40,509 bases of DNA, taken from the NCBI GenBank assembly GCA_946479835.1, contig CAMLHD010000002.1, forward strand, positions 1-40,509. The letters run 5' to 3'. Below are positions 1-8,589 of the stretch, one piece after another. The stretch is from an uncultured Candidatus Saccharibacteria bacterium. Its GTDB lineage: Bacteria; Patescibacteria; Saccharimonadia; Saccharimonadales; JACDBH01. A program made the position numbers and the translations under genes. The notes below the pieces were generated by a model. It was not told where the DNA came from. It saw only the letters and a list, made by a program, of their open reading frames with translations, and made no database searches. Position 1 is the first letter of the stretch; each line of letters begins with the position of its first letter.

Positions 1-65
1 TCGGCGTTATCATCGGCGCGTGGCTGCTGGGCGGTTACGCCGAACCGCCGTTCTTTCTGTTCTAA
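1..65 (+). CDS. C-terminal end of a truncated membrane-like protein
   Basis: An open frame enters from the window edge (frame beginning at base 3) and stops at TAA 63-65. The visible tail is hydrophobic (GVIIGAWLLGGYAEPP then FFLF), suggesting the end of a membrane or secreted protein. A strong hairpin terminator follows directly, which supports this being a real gene end. About 20 residues are visible, too few to name a family. Confidence 0.55.
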   Translation, partial: GVIIGAWLLGGYAEPPFFLF

Positions 66-69
66 AAAA

Positions 70-101
70 CTAAAAAGCCGACTGACTAGTCGGCTTTTTA
101 G
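70..101. terminator. bidirectional intrinsic terminator
   Basis: A 14-bp perfect stem (70-83 with 88-101, loop GACT) has A-rich and T-rich flanks on both sides, so it can terminate the plus-strand gene ending at 65 and the minus-strand tRNA-Leu. Confidence 0.8.
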
Positions 102-188
102 TGGTGGCGCCCGACGGACTTGAACCGTCACGAACTTACGTTCACAGGATTTTGAGTCCAGCGTGTCTACCAATTCCACCAGGGCGCC
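102..188 (-). tRNA. tRNA-Leu (anticodon CAA)
   Basis: Read on the minus strand the 87-nt sequence folds as a class II tRNA. The acceptor strands are GGCGCCC and GGGCGCC, the discriminator is A and CCA is encoded. The anticodon loop is CTCAAAA (anticodon CAA), there is a long variable arm, and the T loop is GTTCAAGTC. The T28:T42 position of the anticodon stem looks mismatched by eye. Its promoter lies at 212-240. Confidence 0.93.
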
Positions 189-211
189 ATTAGACTCGAA
201 TAACAGGGATA

Positions 212-240
212 ATTATAAAACGAGTAAGCGAGAGTAACAA
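212..240 (-). promoter_or_regulatory. promoter of tRNA-Leu
   Basis: On the minus strand, -35 TTGTTA (240-235), a 17-bp spacer and a perfect -10 TATAAT (217-212) put the start near 205, about 17 nt before the tRNA 5' end. Confidence 0.7.
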
Positions 241-254
241 ATGTGTTTACATAT

Positions 255-282
255 TTGTTACCGAGTGGCGCAGCTTTATATC
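255..282 (+). promoter_or_regulatory. candidate promoter of the sortase gene
   Basis: On the plus strand TTGTTA (255-260) with a 16-bp spacer leads to TATATC (277-282). Perfect TATAAT hexamers also occur at 290-295 and 295-300 but without a -35 at normal spacing. The -35 mirrors that of the divergent tRNA-Leu promoter, so the two sit in the arms of a 28-bp imperfect palindrome (234-261). Confidence 0.45.
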
Positions 283-324
283 CGAAGGATATAATATAAT
301 TGAGCAGTAACAGCCAGCATAAGC

Positions 325-1539
325 ATGAAAACCGACGATCCTACACTACCAATTCCTGACGAACCCGGCCCGGATGGCAACGACGACGCCGTCAACCTGA
401 TCCGCGGCAAATTAGACGCGCTCTATTCGCATGAGCCCGACGCCGTAACCGAGGCCATCGAGAGCATGCAGGCGCCCGCTAAGGGCCGCAGCAAGCATCA
501 GAAATACATGACCGAGCTGGCCACCAGCGGCAAGCCGTTCGCTCAGATCCAGGTAGAGTGGCATGAGTATTACAACGGCCTTTCCAACAAAGAAAAGCAT
601 GAGGTCTGGGAAGAGTTCTATTCCGCCCAGGCGCACAAGCCTCAGTTCTCGCCAGCAGCCCAGGTTCTGCCGGCGCCGGTGCCCTCCGGCCCGATGATTG
701 GAGTGATCGATGTTCCGGCCGCAAGTCCGGAACCTAAGCCCAAAACCCGCAAAAAGGCAAAACCGCAATCGGTTGCCGATATCAAAGATCAGATAACCAG
801 CAAGGTATCCAGCCGCGGCCGCCTGAGCCGCAAACAGCATCTTAAATCCATCAGTTTCGGCTTGGCCGCCGGCGGCGTAACGGTGATGGTGCTGCTATTC
901 GGCTTCTTCAATGAACGCATCATCGCGCCCTTTATAACCCCTAGCCGGAACGTCAGCTCGACGCCTCTGATTTTAGACGCAAATTCGGCCGTGGGCGCAG
1001 ACCCAAAGATCATCATCCCCAAGATAAACGTTGAGGTACCGGTGGTTTATGACGTACGCACCATTGATGAGGCGGCCGTGCAGAAAGGACTGGAGCGCGG
1101 CGTCGTGCACTACGCCACCACTTCCAATCCCGGGGAACTAGGCAACGGCGCCATATTCGGCCACTCGTCCAACAACATTCTCAACCGCGGCGACTTCAAA
1201 TTCGCCTTCGTGCTTCTGAAGCGCCTGGAGAACGGCGACACCTTTTACATCGAAAAAGAAGGCGTACGCTACGTCTACAAGATATTCGACAAAAAGATCG
1301 TTTCGCCCAATGACGTCAGCGTCCTGACCGACGTAGAAGGAAAGTCCAGCACCATGGTGCTGATCACCTGTGATCCGCCCGGCACAACGATTAACAGGCT
1401 GGTGGTTTACGGCGAACAGATCAGCCCCGACCCAACTAAAAACATCGCCAGCACTGCAGTGGCTACCGATGTCCAGCCGGATGCGCTGGCCGGCAACCCG
1501 GAGTCGCTCTGGTCGCGTATTTGGGGCGCCTTGTTCTAA
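325..1539 (+). CDS. membrane-anchored sortase-family transpeptidase
   Basis: This 404-residue protein has a long charged and Pro-rich cytosolic N-terminus (1-170), one transmembrane helix (about 176-197) and a C-terminal sortase domain (about 225-370). The likely catalytic triad is His280 (in IFGHSS), Cys349 (in LITCDPP) and Arg358 (in INRLVV). Sortases cleave a sorting motif and attach the protein to the cell surface or to a pilin. Here the long cytosolic extension is unusual. No LPXTG-type substrate is visible in the window. There is no clear ribosome binding site before the ATG. It converges with the PEGA gene, and their stops overlap by 4 nt. The family assignment is firm; the sortase class and the substrate are not known. 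Confidence 0.88.
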   Translation: MKTDDPTLPIPDEPGPDGNDDAVNLIRGKLDALYSHEPDAVTEAIESMQAPAKGRSKHQKYMTELATSGKPFAQIQVEWHEYYNGLSNKEKHEVWEEFYSAQAHKPQFSPAAQVLPAPVPSGPMIGVIDVPAASPEPKPKTRKKAKPQSVADIKDQITSKVSSRGRLSRKQHLKSISFGLAAGGVTVMVLLFGFFNERIIAPFITPSRNVSSTPLILDANSAVGADPKIIIPKINVEVPVVYDVRTIDEAAVQKGLERGVVHYATTSNPGELGNGAIFGHSSNNILNRGDFKFAFVLLKRLENGDTFYIEKEGVRYVYKIFDKKIVSPNDVSVLTDVEGKSSTMVLITCDPPGTTINRLVVYGEQISPDPTKNIASTAVATDVQPDALAGNPESLWSRIWGALF

Positions 1540-3008
1540 TCGTCGATCTCAGTTATGGTCAGAGCTTTTTTGCCTGGATCAGCCTTTGAGGTCTCAATGG
1601 TGAAGATGTTGTCGTAATCGCGGTCGAAGAACGGGCCAGGCATAAGCTCGCTAGTAACCAGCGTCTCTTCGTTGGAGCCGTCGAATTCAATCATGTAGGA
1701 CTGACCGCTGACGGTGTATAGCAGGCGGTGGCCGTCCATCCAATCCAATTCCTGGTTCAGCGGTATGTCGTGGTCCAAGATGGTGCGGTACTGGCGGCGA
1801 TCTTCAAGATCGAAGGTCAGCAGGTTGTTGCCGCTTTGCACGGCGATGAACTGCGTATTGGCCGAAAAAGAGGCGAACTGCGGGTTATCGAGCCTTAGGA
1901 GAGCCGAGACGTTCAGGGAGGTCTCGTTTGCTTTCAGGGAATCCAGCGGGTTCTGGTACACGAAAGCCAGGTTGTCGGCGGCAGCGCCGACCACGTAGTA
2001 CCATTTATCTTCGTATCTGGAAACATCCAGCACATAATTGTCGCTCTGGCCGACCGATTTGAGCGTGAACTCGCGGCTGCCTTCGAGTACGCGGAATTCT
2101 ACCCGGCCTGTATCGGTCACGTTGTGATGGGTGACATACATGACGATGTCTTCGCCGTAAGAGCGGTAATCTATGACTCCTTGGGCCAGCGGCGCCGAAA
2201 TCGTCCGGGCCCGAAGGTCGGCGCTACGCAGCGTGCCGGGGACTACATCCAGGAAATATAGCTTCTCCGGATGCTTGTCGCGCAAGGATAACTTGGCTGG
2301 CTTGATACCCAGAGTGGCATTGATATTGATAGAGAGGGCCGGATCTTCGCGGTCCAGCATCAGGTATTCGGTGGTTTGGTCGAAACTGCGCTCGACAACC
2401 AGGTGACGGTTGTCGGTAGACCATTCCACGACTTTGAGGGTGGCGGCCGAAGCAGGATTTGTCAGGATAGCCATAGGTATCAGGACTTGCGTAGGCGGCT
2501 CGTCGGGATTGGCCAGGTCGAACAGATCGAACAAGTAGGTTTGGCCGGGCACCTGAACCAATACCCAGCGCCGGTCCGGGCTCTGCGTGGCCAGCTGAGG
2601 CCGGGCATCATAGGCTTTGATGTCATTGATGACCAGATTGTTAGGTATAAGATAAGGATAGACAAGGCGCTGGATCTCCCCGCCGTCCAGATTGAAGGTC
2701 CGCTCCCAGTGCCGGTAGCCCTCTGCCTCCAGCCGGATGGTGTAAACACCGGCCGGCAGTACCAGCCGCGTACCGGTGCTTTCGCGCTGGCGGACGTCAT
2801 TCACGAACACGGCCGCACCGTTTGGCTTTGATTCGACGAACACGATGCCGTTTTGGATTACACCGCCGTTCTCGCGGTCGATATCGTAGCCGTAAGCCAA
2901 GTAAAGGATAATCAGGGTACCGATAGCCACGACTATCGACATCAGCACATAGCCGATGAACAGGCGGCGTTTGTGGGCTTTACGGCGACGCGGGTCTAGA
3001 AAATCCAT
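1536..3008 (-). CDS. PEGA-domain membrane protein with beta-propeller-like ectodomain
   Basis: This 490-residue protein has a basic N-terminus (RRRKAHKRR), a single transmembrane helix (about 17-40), a PEGA domain (about 52-115, with the typical PAGVYTIRLEAEGY stretch) and a long C-terminal region of repeated beta strands resembling an irregular beta-propeller (about 130-490). PEGA domains occur in surface proteins and are thought to contact envelope polymers. The protein should face outward as a surface receptor or scaffold; this is inference. It is monocistronic, divergent from the gene at 3201 and tail-to-tail with the sortase gene. No enzymatic motif is visible. Confidence 0.75.
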   Translation of the reverse strand: MDFLDPRRRKAHKRRLFIGYVLMSIVVAIGTLIILYLAYGYDIDRENGGVIQNGIVFVESKPNGAAVFVNDVRQRESTGTRLVLPAGVYTIRLEAEGYRHWERTFNLDGGEIQRLVYPYLIPNNLVINDIKAYDARPQLATQSPDRRWVLVQVPGQTYLFDLFDLANPDEPPTQVLIPMAILTNPASAATLKVVEWSTDNRHLVVERSFDQTTEYLMLDREDPALSININATLGIKPAKLSLRDKHPEKLYFLDVVPGTLRSADLRARTISAPLAQGVIDYRSYGEDIVMYVTHHNVTDTGRVEFRVLEGSREFTLKSVGQSDNYVLDVSRYEDKWYYVVGAAADNLAFVYQNPLDSLKANETSLNVSALLRLDNPQFASFSANTQFIAVQSGNNLLTFDLEDRRQYRTILDHDIPLNQELDWMDGHRLLYTVSGQSYMIEFDGSNEETLVTSELMPGPFFDRDYDNIFTIETSKADPGKKALTITEIDD

Positions 3009-3100
3009 AAATTCAAGATGGGCTCTTAATTAATACTTATAGCATACAACTTTATGGCGCTTATGCGCGGGCAAAACAGTAAATTGAAAGCATCCGCCTC

Positions 3101-3130
3101 TTGCCAAGCTCAAGGCTTAAGCATTAAAAT
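3101..3130 (+). promoter_or_regulatory. promoter of the 3201 gene and ABC unit
   Basis: TTGCCA (3101-3106), an 18-bp spacer and TAAAAT (3125-3130) place the start near 3137, giving a leader of about 64 nt before the GTG start at 3201. Confidence 0.55.
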
Positions 3131-3200
3131 GGGCAATAGTCAGGCTCTTAGCAATTTTATTCTTCAGGGTAACAACGAAAACGTTTCATAAAAGGCAACC

Positions 3201-4205
3201 GTGGGCAATAACCAAGCAACCATTGAAATCAACGGCCAAAACTACGATGCGCACACCGGGCAGCTGCTTGATTCGGGCCACCATGCCAAACCGGCCAAGC
3301 GTCCGGTCATGGATGTAGCCAGGCGGGGGCCGGCCCCCAAGGTTCACAAATCTCCCGAGCGCAGCCAGACGCTGATGCGCCACGCCGTTAAGAAACCTAA
3401 AACCGCGCATGTCGCCAAGCCTACCGCCGCCCGCGCTCCGAGTGATTTTGCCCAAGCCCCAGCTTCAAATACCCCGGCTTTTGTAGGCAAGGAGGATGCC
3501 GCCCGGGCCGCCCGGGCCCAGAAGATCAAGCAAAGCACGCTTGTCAGCCGCTTTAATGACTTTTCATCCAATGTGGTCCGCCCCTTGGAAACGAAGGTTC
3601 AGCAGCTGGCTGTCCAGCCGGCACCGGCGCATGCTTTGCCAGCGCCTAAATCCCATCACAATTCGTCCGCCAATGCGCTTATAGCCAAAGGCTTAAGAAA
3701 CGCCAGCAGCCACACCGAAACACACCACAAGCCCAAGAAAACCAGGAAACGCGGCCGCCTGGCCAGCGTTGCCGCCGGCGGCCTGGCAGTGCTTCTGCTC
3801 GGCGGCTTCTTCTTTTATCAGAACATCCCTAATATGACTATGCGCTACGCCGCCGCCCGTTCCGGTGTCAGCGCCCGTTTGCCGGGTTATCAACCCTCCG
3901 GTTTCGCGCTTAGCAATCACATCAAGTACAGTCCGGGCCAGATAACGCTCAGCTTTAGTTCCAACTCCGACGATCGCAGCTTTACCATTACCCAGCGCGA
4001 GTCTTCGTGGAACAGCGAAACGCTGCGCCAGAACTACGTCGCCAACGCCGATTCGCAAGTCCATAACTATGAAGACAAAGGCCAGACGATTTATCTTTAC
4101 GGCGACTCAAACGCTACTTGGGTCGACGGCGGCGTCTGGTACGAGATCAACGGTAATTCAGGTTTAAACAGCGACCAGCTTATCCGCATCGCGACCTCCA
4201 TGTAG
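3201..4205 (+). CDS. single-pass membrane protein with DUF4367-like ectodomain
   Basis: This 334-residue protein starts at GTG with an AAAAGG sequence just upstream. It has a basic, Ala/Pro/Lys-rich cytosolic half (1-190), a transmembrane helix (about 192-210, after KKTRKRGR) and an extracytoplasmic domain of about 120 residues. The ending WVDGGVWYEINGN followed by a Leu/Ile-rich helix resembles the DUF4367 family found near anti-sigma and lipoprotein-sensor proteins; that assignment is from motif memory. The ABC transporter ATPase starts 2 nt after its stop, so the three genes to 5670 are probably co-transcribed and this could be an accessory or sensor subunit. Confidence 0.65.
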   Translation: MGNNQATIEINGQNYDAHTGQLLDSGHHAKPAKRPVMDVARRGPAPKVHKSPERSQTLMRHAVKKPKTAHVAKPTAARAPSDFAQAPASNTPAFVGKEDAARAARAQKIKQSTLVSRFNDFSSNVVRPLETKVQQLAVQPAPAHALPAPKSHHNSSANALIAKGLRNASSHTETHHKPKKTRKRGRLASVAAGGLAVLLLGGFFFYQNIPNMTMRYAAARSGVSARLPGYQPSGFALSNHIKYSPGQITLSFSSNSDDRSFTITQRESSWNSETLRQNYVANADSQVHNYEDKGQTIYLYGDSNATWVDGGVWYEINGNSGLNSDQLIRIATSM

Positions 4206-4207
4206 TC

Positions 4208-4945
4208 ATGGCGCCGTTCATCGAGAAACACAACACGGCCGTAGAATTGGTCAACGTGTCAGTTAATTTGGATGGCCATAAGATACTTAGGAAAGTATCG
4301 CTCAAGATAGAGAAGGGCAGGATAGTCGGCCTGCTTGGCCCCTCCGGCGCCGGCAAGACCACTCTTATCCGCACCATAATCGGCCGCCAGCCTATAAAAA
4401 GCGGCCGGGCGCGAGTTATGAGCACGCCAGTCGGCAGCCGGGCGGTGCGCAGCTACATCGGCTATATGACTCAGGAACCGGCCATTTACGAAGATCTGAG
4501 CGTTAATCAGAACCTGGAATTCTTCGCTGCTATGCGCGGAGCCGATACGGCGCAGGTTAGAACTTTGCTCGAACAGGTCAATCTGAACCGCCAGGCCAAA
4601 CAACTGGCCGAGACTTTAAGCGGCGGCCAGCGCTCCCGCCTTAGCCTTGCTATAGCGCTGCTGGGCAATCCGCCACTATTAGTGCTTGACGAGCCGACCG
4701 TCGGCGTAGATCCGGTGCTGAGGCGCCAGTTGTGGCTTTTGTTCCGCAACCTGGCCAAAAAGGGCACTACGATCCTGATTTCCAGCCATGTCATGGACGA
4801 GGCTTCGCACTGCGACCAGCTGCTTCTGCTCAGAGACGGCGCAGTGCTTGCCGAAGGCACGCCGAAAAGCCTTATGAGCCGCACCCGGACCAAATCGATA
4901 GAAGACAGCTTTATAAAATTGGTAGGCAAGGGAACACGCAGGTGA
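4208..4945 (+). CDS. ABC transporter ATP-binding protein
   Basis: This 245-residue nucleotide-binding subunit has Walker A GPSGAGKTT (about residues 45-53), a Q-loop region (YMTQEP), the ABC signature LSGGQRSRLS, Walker B LLVLDEPTVGVDP and the H-loop in ISSHVMDE. The pattern is that of the ABC-2/drug-exporter or DRA-type group. It energises the permease encoded next, whose GTG start overlaps this gene's TGA by 4 nt (4942-4945), a sign of translational coupling. The substrate cannot be told from sequence. Confidence 0.93.
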   Translation: MAPFIEKHNTAVELVNVSVNLDGHKILRKVSLKIEKGRIVGLLGPSGAGKTTLIRTIIGRQPIKSGRARVMSTPVGSRAVRSYIGYMTQEPAIYEDLSVNQNLEFFAAMRGADTAQVRTLLEQVNLNRQAKQLAETLSGGQRSRLSLAIALLGNPPLLVLDEPTVGVDPVLRRQLWLLFRNLAKKGTTILISSHVMDEASHCDQLLLLRDGAVLAEGTPKSLMSRTRTKSIEDSFIKLVGKGTRR

Positions 4946-5670
4946 ACCGCAGCCTAGCCACTGCCAAACGCGTACTCCATCAGCTGGCTCACGATAAGCG
5001 CACGCTGTTATTAGTGTGGCTGGTACCAGTGCTATTGATGACTCTATTAAGGTTCGTATTCGATAAGAACCTGCCGCTGTTCGGCCGGGTAGCGCCAGTG
5101 CTGCTCGGGATTTTTCCGATGATAACGATGTTCCTGATCACGTCCATAGCCATGCTGCGCGAACGGCGCAGCGGCACCCTGGACAGGCTGATGACCATGC
5201 CGATCAACAAGGGCAGCCTGATTGCAGGCTATGCCCTGGCTTTTGCGCTCGTCGCTCTGGTGCAGGCCGTTATAGCCAGCTTCGTCGCTATAAAATTCCT
5301 GGATGTTGAAGTGGCCGCCGGCGTACCGCTGCTGGTCAGCGCTGCTATTACATCGGCACTGCTAGGTACGGCGATGGGCTTGTTTTTGAGCGCCTTTGCA
5401 AAGAGCGAATTCCAGGCCGTCCAATTCTTGCCAGCCTTCATTTTGCCGCAGCTGCTGGTGTGCGGCCTGCTGGTGCCGCGCGAGCAGATGGCAATGGTTC
5501 TTCAACGCTTCGCCGATTTCGTGCCGATGACCTACGCCGTCGATGCCATGCAGCAGATAACCGTTCGAGGCTCGCTTACAAATCAAATGGTGCGTGATTT
5601 CCTGATCTTGGGCGGCTTTATTCTTGTGGCCTTGATCTTAGGCGCGCTTACCATCCGACGCCAGGATTAG
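4942..5670 (+). CDS. ABC-2 type transporter permease
   Basis: This 242-residue integral membrane protein has about six hydrophobic segments and the ABC-2 pattern, including an MLRERRSGTLDRLMTMPI segment after the second helix and a typical FxxFAKSEFQAVQFLP region. I chose the GTG at 4942 because it overlaps the ATPase stop as GTGA, has AAGGGA upstream, and begins right where homology-like sequence begins; the open frame upstream is only a shadow of the ATPase gene. It forms the transporter with the 4208 product. It is tail-to-tail with gltX, with stops overlapping by 4 nt. Confidence 0.88.
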   Translation: MNRSLATAKRVLHQLAHDKRTLLLVWLVPVLLMTLLRFVFDKNLPLFGRVAPVLLGIFPMITMFLITSIAMLRERRSGTLDRLMTMPINKGSLIAGYALAFALVALVQAVIASFVAIKFLDVEVAAGVPLLVSAAITSALLGTAMGLFLSAFAKSEFQAVQFLPAFILPQLLVCGLLVPREQMAMVLQRFADFVPMTYAVDAMQQITVRGSLTNQMVRDFLILGGFILVALILGALTIRRQD

Positions 5671-7277
5671 CCGGATAGGCGATCGCGGACACGCTGTTCG
5701 CCTAATGTCTGCATGATGGCATAGAGGTCAGGCGTGCGGTTCTTGCCGGTCAGCTTGACGCGCAAGATCCGGGCGTAGTCGCGCATGTGCAGGCCGGCGC
5801 TTTCGGCGCCTTTGCGCATTTTTTCCAGCCAAGTTTCCTGGCTGTCGTTAGGGTCATAGCTGCTCAGAAAAGCCTGGACCACGCCCGAAACTACCTCTGG
5901 GCTAAGGTCCTTTAGCTCCTCAGTAGTTCGTTTGGCAAAATCTTCTGCGAACAAACTATCAAAGAAATAGCCGTACTGCTCATAGGCATCATTCCACTTA
6001 TATAGGTCTTTGCGCGGCTTGTCGCCCTCGCGCTCGATGGAAAGGACTTCCTGGGTATAGTCACGGTCCTGGTCCAATGCATCCTGGAACGCATCGCTTG
6101 CATGAGTATAAATCTGCTTATGAAATTCTGTCAGGTCCTGATGGGCGATGTAATCCTTGGCATAGTCTTCCAGTTTTGCCATGTCCAAAAGCGGCGCCCT
6201 GGACGCGGCCAGTTTTTCTAAAGAGACTTGAAACTCGTCGACTTGCTTGTCCGGATTGGCCCGGTACCAATCTTCAAAATTGGAGTTAGCCAGGCCTAGC
6301 AGGTAAGCCTTGATGGCCTCAACAGGATAGCCGGCCTTGAGCCAAAAGTTCACGTCGGCTTCATCGTCTTTGCGCTTGCTGAGCTTGCGCTTGCCGCCCC
6401 CGTTTTTATCCAAGATCGAGATCGGCGCAAAATGGCCGTAGATGAAGGTCTCGTGCCCAAGTGCTTGGGATAATTCTATATGCAGAGCGGTGGAAGGTAG
6501 CCATTCGTCGCTACGGAAAACTTTGGTGACGCGCATCAGATAATCATCTACCGCATGGGCCAGGTGGTAAGTAGGCAGGCGATGTTCGTCGGATTTGATC
6601 AGCGGTACGTCAAGGTCGTTTTCGGGCACTTCCATCTTGCCCTTGAAGACATCGTGATAGGTAATGCGCTTGTCGTGCGAACCCTGGCTACGAAAGCGCA
6701 GTACGAACGGTTTGTCCGCGTCCAATGCGGCCGTAATCTCGGCTTCGGATTTATCGCGCCATAGCGCCCACTGGCCGTAGTAGCCGGGACGCTGCTTCTT
6801 GGCCTGCTGGTCGGCTATAGAGGCCTTTAATTCCTCCTCGGTTGCGAAGCAGGGATAAGCCCGGCCTTTTTGCAGCAGATCAACCGCGTAGCCAAGATAA
6901 ATCGGACCGCGCTGACTCTGCAGATACGGGCCGTATGCGCCGTCTTTTTCAGGACCTTCATCATAATTCAGGCCGAACGCGTTGAACGCTTGGACGATTC
7001 CATCAACTGAGCCTTCGACTTCGCGTTTCTTGTCGGTATCTTCGATCCTAAGTATAAAAACGCCGCCGGATTGATGAGCGATACGCTCATTGACCAGGCC
7101 GGCATAAATGGTGCCGATGTGTACAAAACCGGTCGGAGAGGGCGGCACGCGCATGACTTCGGCGCCCTTGGGCAAGTCGCGCGGGGGATACTTGGCTTCG
7201 GATTCGGACTTTTGAGCGTATCCGTTCGGGGCCAGCTCTTTTATCAGCTTTTCGATCAGTTCTTGAGAGTATTGCAC
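5667..7277 (-). CDS. gltX: glutamate--tRNA ligase (GluRS)
   Basis: This class I aminoacyl-tRNA synthetase charges tRNA-Glu; a tRNA-Glu gene lies at 10592. The HIGH-type motif is PPSPTGFVHIG, followed by FILRIEDTDKKR, and the KMSKS motif is KLSKRKDD. The C-terminal anticodon-binding helical region is present. The start is uncertain. An upstream ATG at 7307 would give 546 residues, but a -10-like TACAAT (minus strand, 7289-7284) lies exactly 6 nt before a GTG at 7277, which suggests a leaderless mRNA starting there (536 residues). About 40 residues precede the catalytic core, a longer N-terminus than usual. Confidence 0.93.
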   Translation of the reverse strand: MQYSQELIEKLIKELAPNGYAQKSESEAKYPPRDLPKGAEVMRVPPSPTGFVHIGTIYAGLVNERIAHQSGGVFILRIEDTDKKREVEGSVDGIVQAFNAFGLNYDEGPEKDGAYGPYLQSQRGPIYLGYAVDLLQKGRAYPCFATEEELKASIADQQAKKQRPGYYGQWALWRDKSEAEITAALDADKPFVLRFRSQGSHDKRITYHDVFKGKMEVPENDLDVPLIKSDEHRLPTYHLAHAVDDYLMRVTKVFRSDEWLPSTALHIELSQALGHETFIYGHFAPISILDKNGGGKRKLSKRKDDEADVNFWLKAGYPVEAIKAYLLGLANSNFEDWYRANPDKQVDEFQVSLEKLAASRAPLLDMAKLEDYAKDYIAHQDLTEFHKQIYTHASDAFQDALDQDRDYTQEVLSIEREGDKPRKDLYKWNDAYEQYGYFFDSLFAEDFAKRTTEELKDLSPEVVSGVVQAFLSSYDPNDSQETWLEKMRKGAESAGLHMRDYARILRVKLTGKNRTPDLYAIMQTLGEQRVRDRLSG

Positions 7278-7341
7278 GTGCTGATTGTAACAGATGAAAA
7301 CTGGCAATAGATAGAGGAGTGAAGCGCAAGGATAAGCTTTA

Positions 7342-7350
7342 TGGTAAAAT
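7342..7350 (+). promoter_or_regulatory. extended -10 promoter of the DUF3048 gene
   Basis: TGG plus TAAAAT (7342-7350) forms an extended -10. The predicted start near 7357 lies about 3 nt before the ATG at 7360, so the mRNA would be almost leaderless. No Shine-Dalgarno sequence is present. Confidence 0.5.
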
Positions 7351-7359
7351 TTTATCTAA

Positions 7360-8589
7360 ATGGATGAATTCAACAGACGGCCCGTCCGCCGCACAGTTAA
7401 CCTTGGCAGCGCGCCGCGCGATATTACCCCCAGGCCTGTAGCGCGTTCTGTAAACCAGCCTCCCGCGAATAATTTTGCCAGCGGCAATGAAGCCGGCGCT
7501 GTGCAGGTGCCTATCGGCCCGAAGCGCAAATTGAAGCTACGCCTGCCTAAGAATAAGAAGGAATGGATAATCGTGGCCGCGGCAGGCCTTGTACTACTTG
7601 GCGGCAGCGCTTCGGCGCTTTATTGGTTCGTTATAAAAGAAGACCCTAAGCCGGTCGTGCAGCAGGAGCCAGAACCGGAGCCAGAACCGGAGCCAGAACC
7701 GACGACCGGCCCGTCCGTGGTCAGCGGCCGCGAAGTGCCATTAAGCGAAGTCAAGAAGCCTATTTACGCCGTTCAGATAGAAAACAGTCCCGAAGCCCGG
7801 CCGCAATCCGGCTTGATTGATGCCGATATCGTTTCCGAAGCTGTCGCCGAAGGCGGCATCACCCGTTTCAATGCCATATTCCACGACAAAGTACCGGCCA
7901 ACATCGGCCCGGTCAGGTCATTAAGGCCTTACTATATCGATTGGTTCCTGCCTTACAATGCCGGTATCGTCCACGCCGGCGGCTCGCCGGAAGCGCTCAA
8001 CGACATCAGCGCCTTGGGCCTGCAGGACATGAACCACAACTCCAGCCACTTCCGGCGCGTCAGCAACCGTTACGCGCCTCACAACCTTTACACCACCGGT
8101 CAGCAGATGCTGGACCTATTCACCAGCAAGGGCTATAAGAATGCTGATCCCATTCCCAGCTTGCCGCGCAAGGCCGCCGAGCCGGCCGCAGCGCCGACTG
8201 CCCGGGTTATCAACCTTAACATCTCGCGCAGCAACTATGCCGTCAATTACACCTGGGATCCGGCCAGCAACAAATATCCGCGTAATTTGGGCGGTGTTCC
8301 GCATAAAGACGCTGATAACGGGCTGCAGATCGCACCGGACGTAATAGTCGTACCTGTCATGACCAAGGGCGTGCATCCGGACCGGGTCCATACCGTCTAC
8401 GGCACGGTCGGTTCAGGCAAAGTGTTCATATTCCAAGACGGCACAGTTACCGAAGGTACGTGGCACAAGCCCAGCCGGCAGGCCCAGTGGGAATTCAAAG
8501 ACGCCGCCGGCAATGTGATAAAGCTCAATCCAGGCCAGACTTGGTTTACGATGATTGACGCGCCAGGCTCCGTCACCTACACGCCATGA
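7360..8589 (+). CDS. DUF3048 (YerB-like) membrane-anchored protein
   Basis: This 409-residue protein has a basic cytosolic N-terminus (1-66), a transmembrane helix (68-92), a Glu-Pro repeat linker (103-114) and a two-part DUF3048 ectodomain. The signature parts are KKPIYAVQIENSPEARPQSG, GPVRSLRPYY and a C-terminal half ending in PGQTWF. B. subtilis YerB is the named relative; the biochemical function is unknown. The linker is encoded by three perfect 12-bp tandem copies (7666-7701). Its stop overlaps the histidine kinase start as ATGA (8586-8589), so the two are probably co-translated and may act in one sensing pathway. Confidence 0.82.
   Translation: MDEFNRRPVRRTVNLGSAPRDITPRPVARSVNQPPANNFASGNEAGAVQVPIGPKRKLKLRLPKNKKEWIIVAAAGLVLLGGSASALYWFVIKEDPKPVVQQEPEPEPEPEPEPTTGPSVVSGREVPLSEVKKPIYAVQIENSPEARPQSGLIDADIVSEAVAEGGITRFNAIFHDKVPANIGPVRSLRPYYIDWFLPYNAGIVHAGGSPEALNDISALGLQDMNHNSSHFRRVSNRYAPHNLYTTGQQMLDLFTSKGYKNADPIPSLPRKAAEPAAAPTARVINLNISRSNYAVNYTWDPASNKYPRNLGGVPHKDADNGLQIAPDVIVVPVMTKGVHPDRVHTVYGTVGSGKVFIFQDGTVTEGTWHKPSRQAQWEFKDAAGNVIKLNPGQTWFTMIDAPGSVTYTP
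7666..7701 (+). repeat. three perfect tandem copies of a 12-bp unit
   Basis: GAGCCAGAACCG occurs three times back to back inside the DUF3048 gene and encodes (Glu-Pro)n. The copy number could vary in frame by slippage. Confidence 0.9.

Noticed and set aside
4732..4941. Longer permease reading from the in-frame start at 4732
   Set aside because: The extra 70 codons lie inside the ATPase gene and read as non-membrane sequence; GTG 4942 overlaps the ATPase stop as expected.
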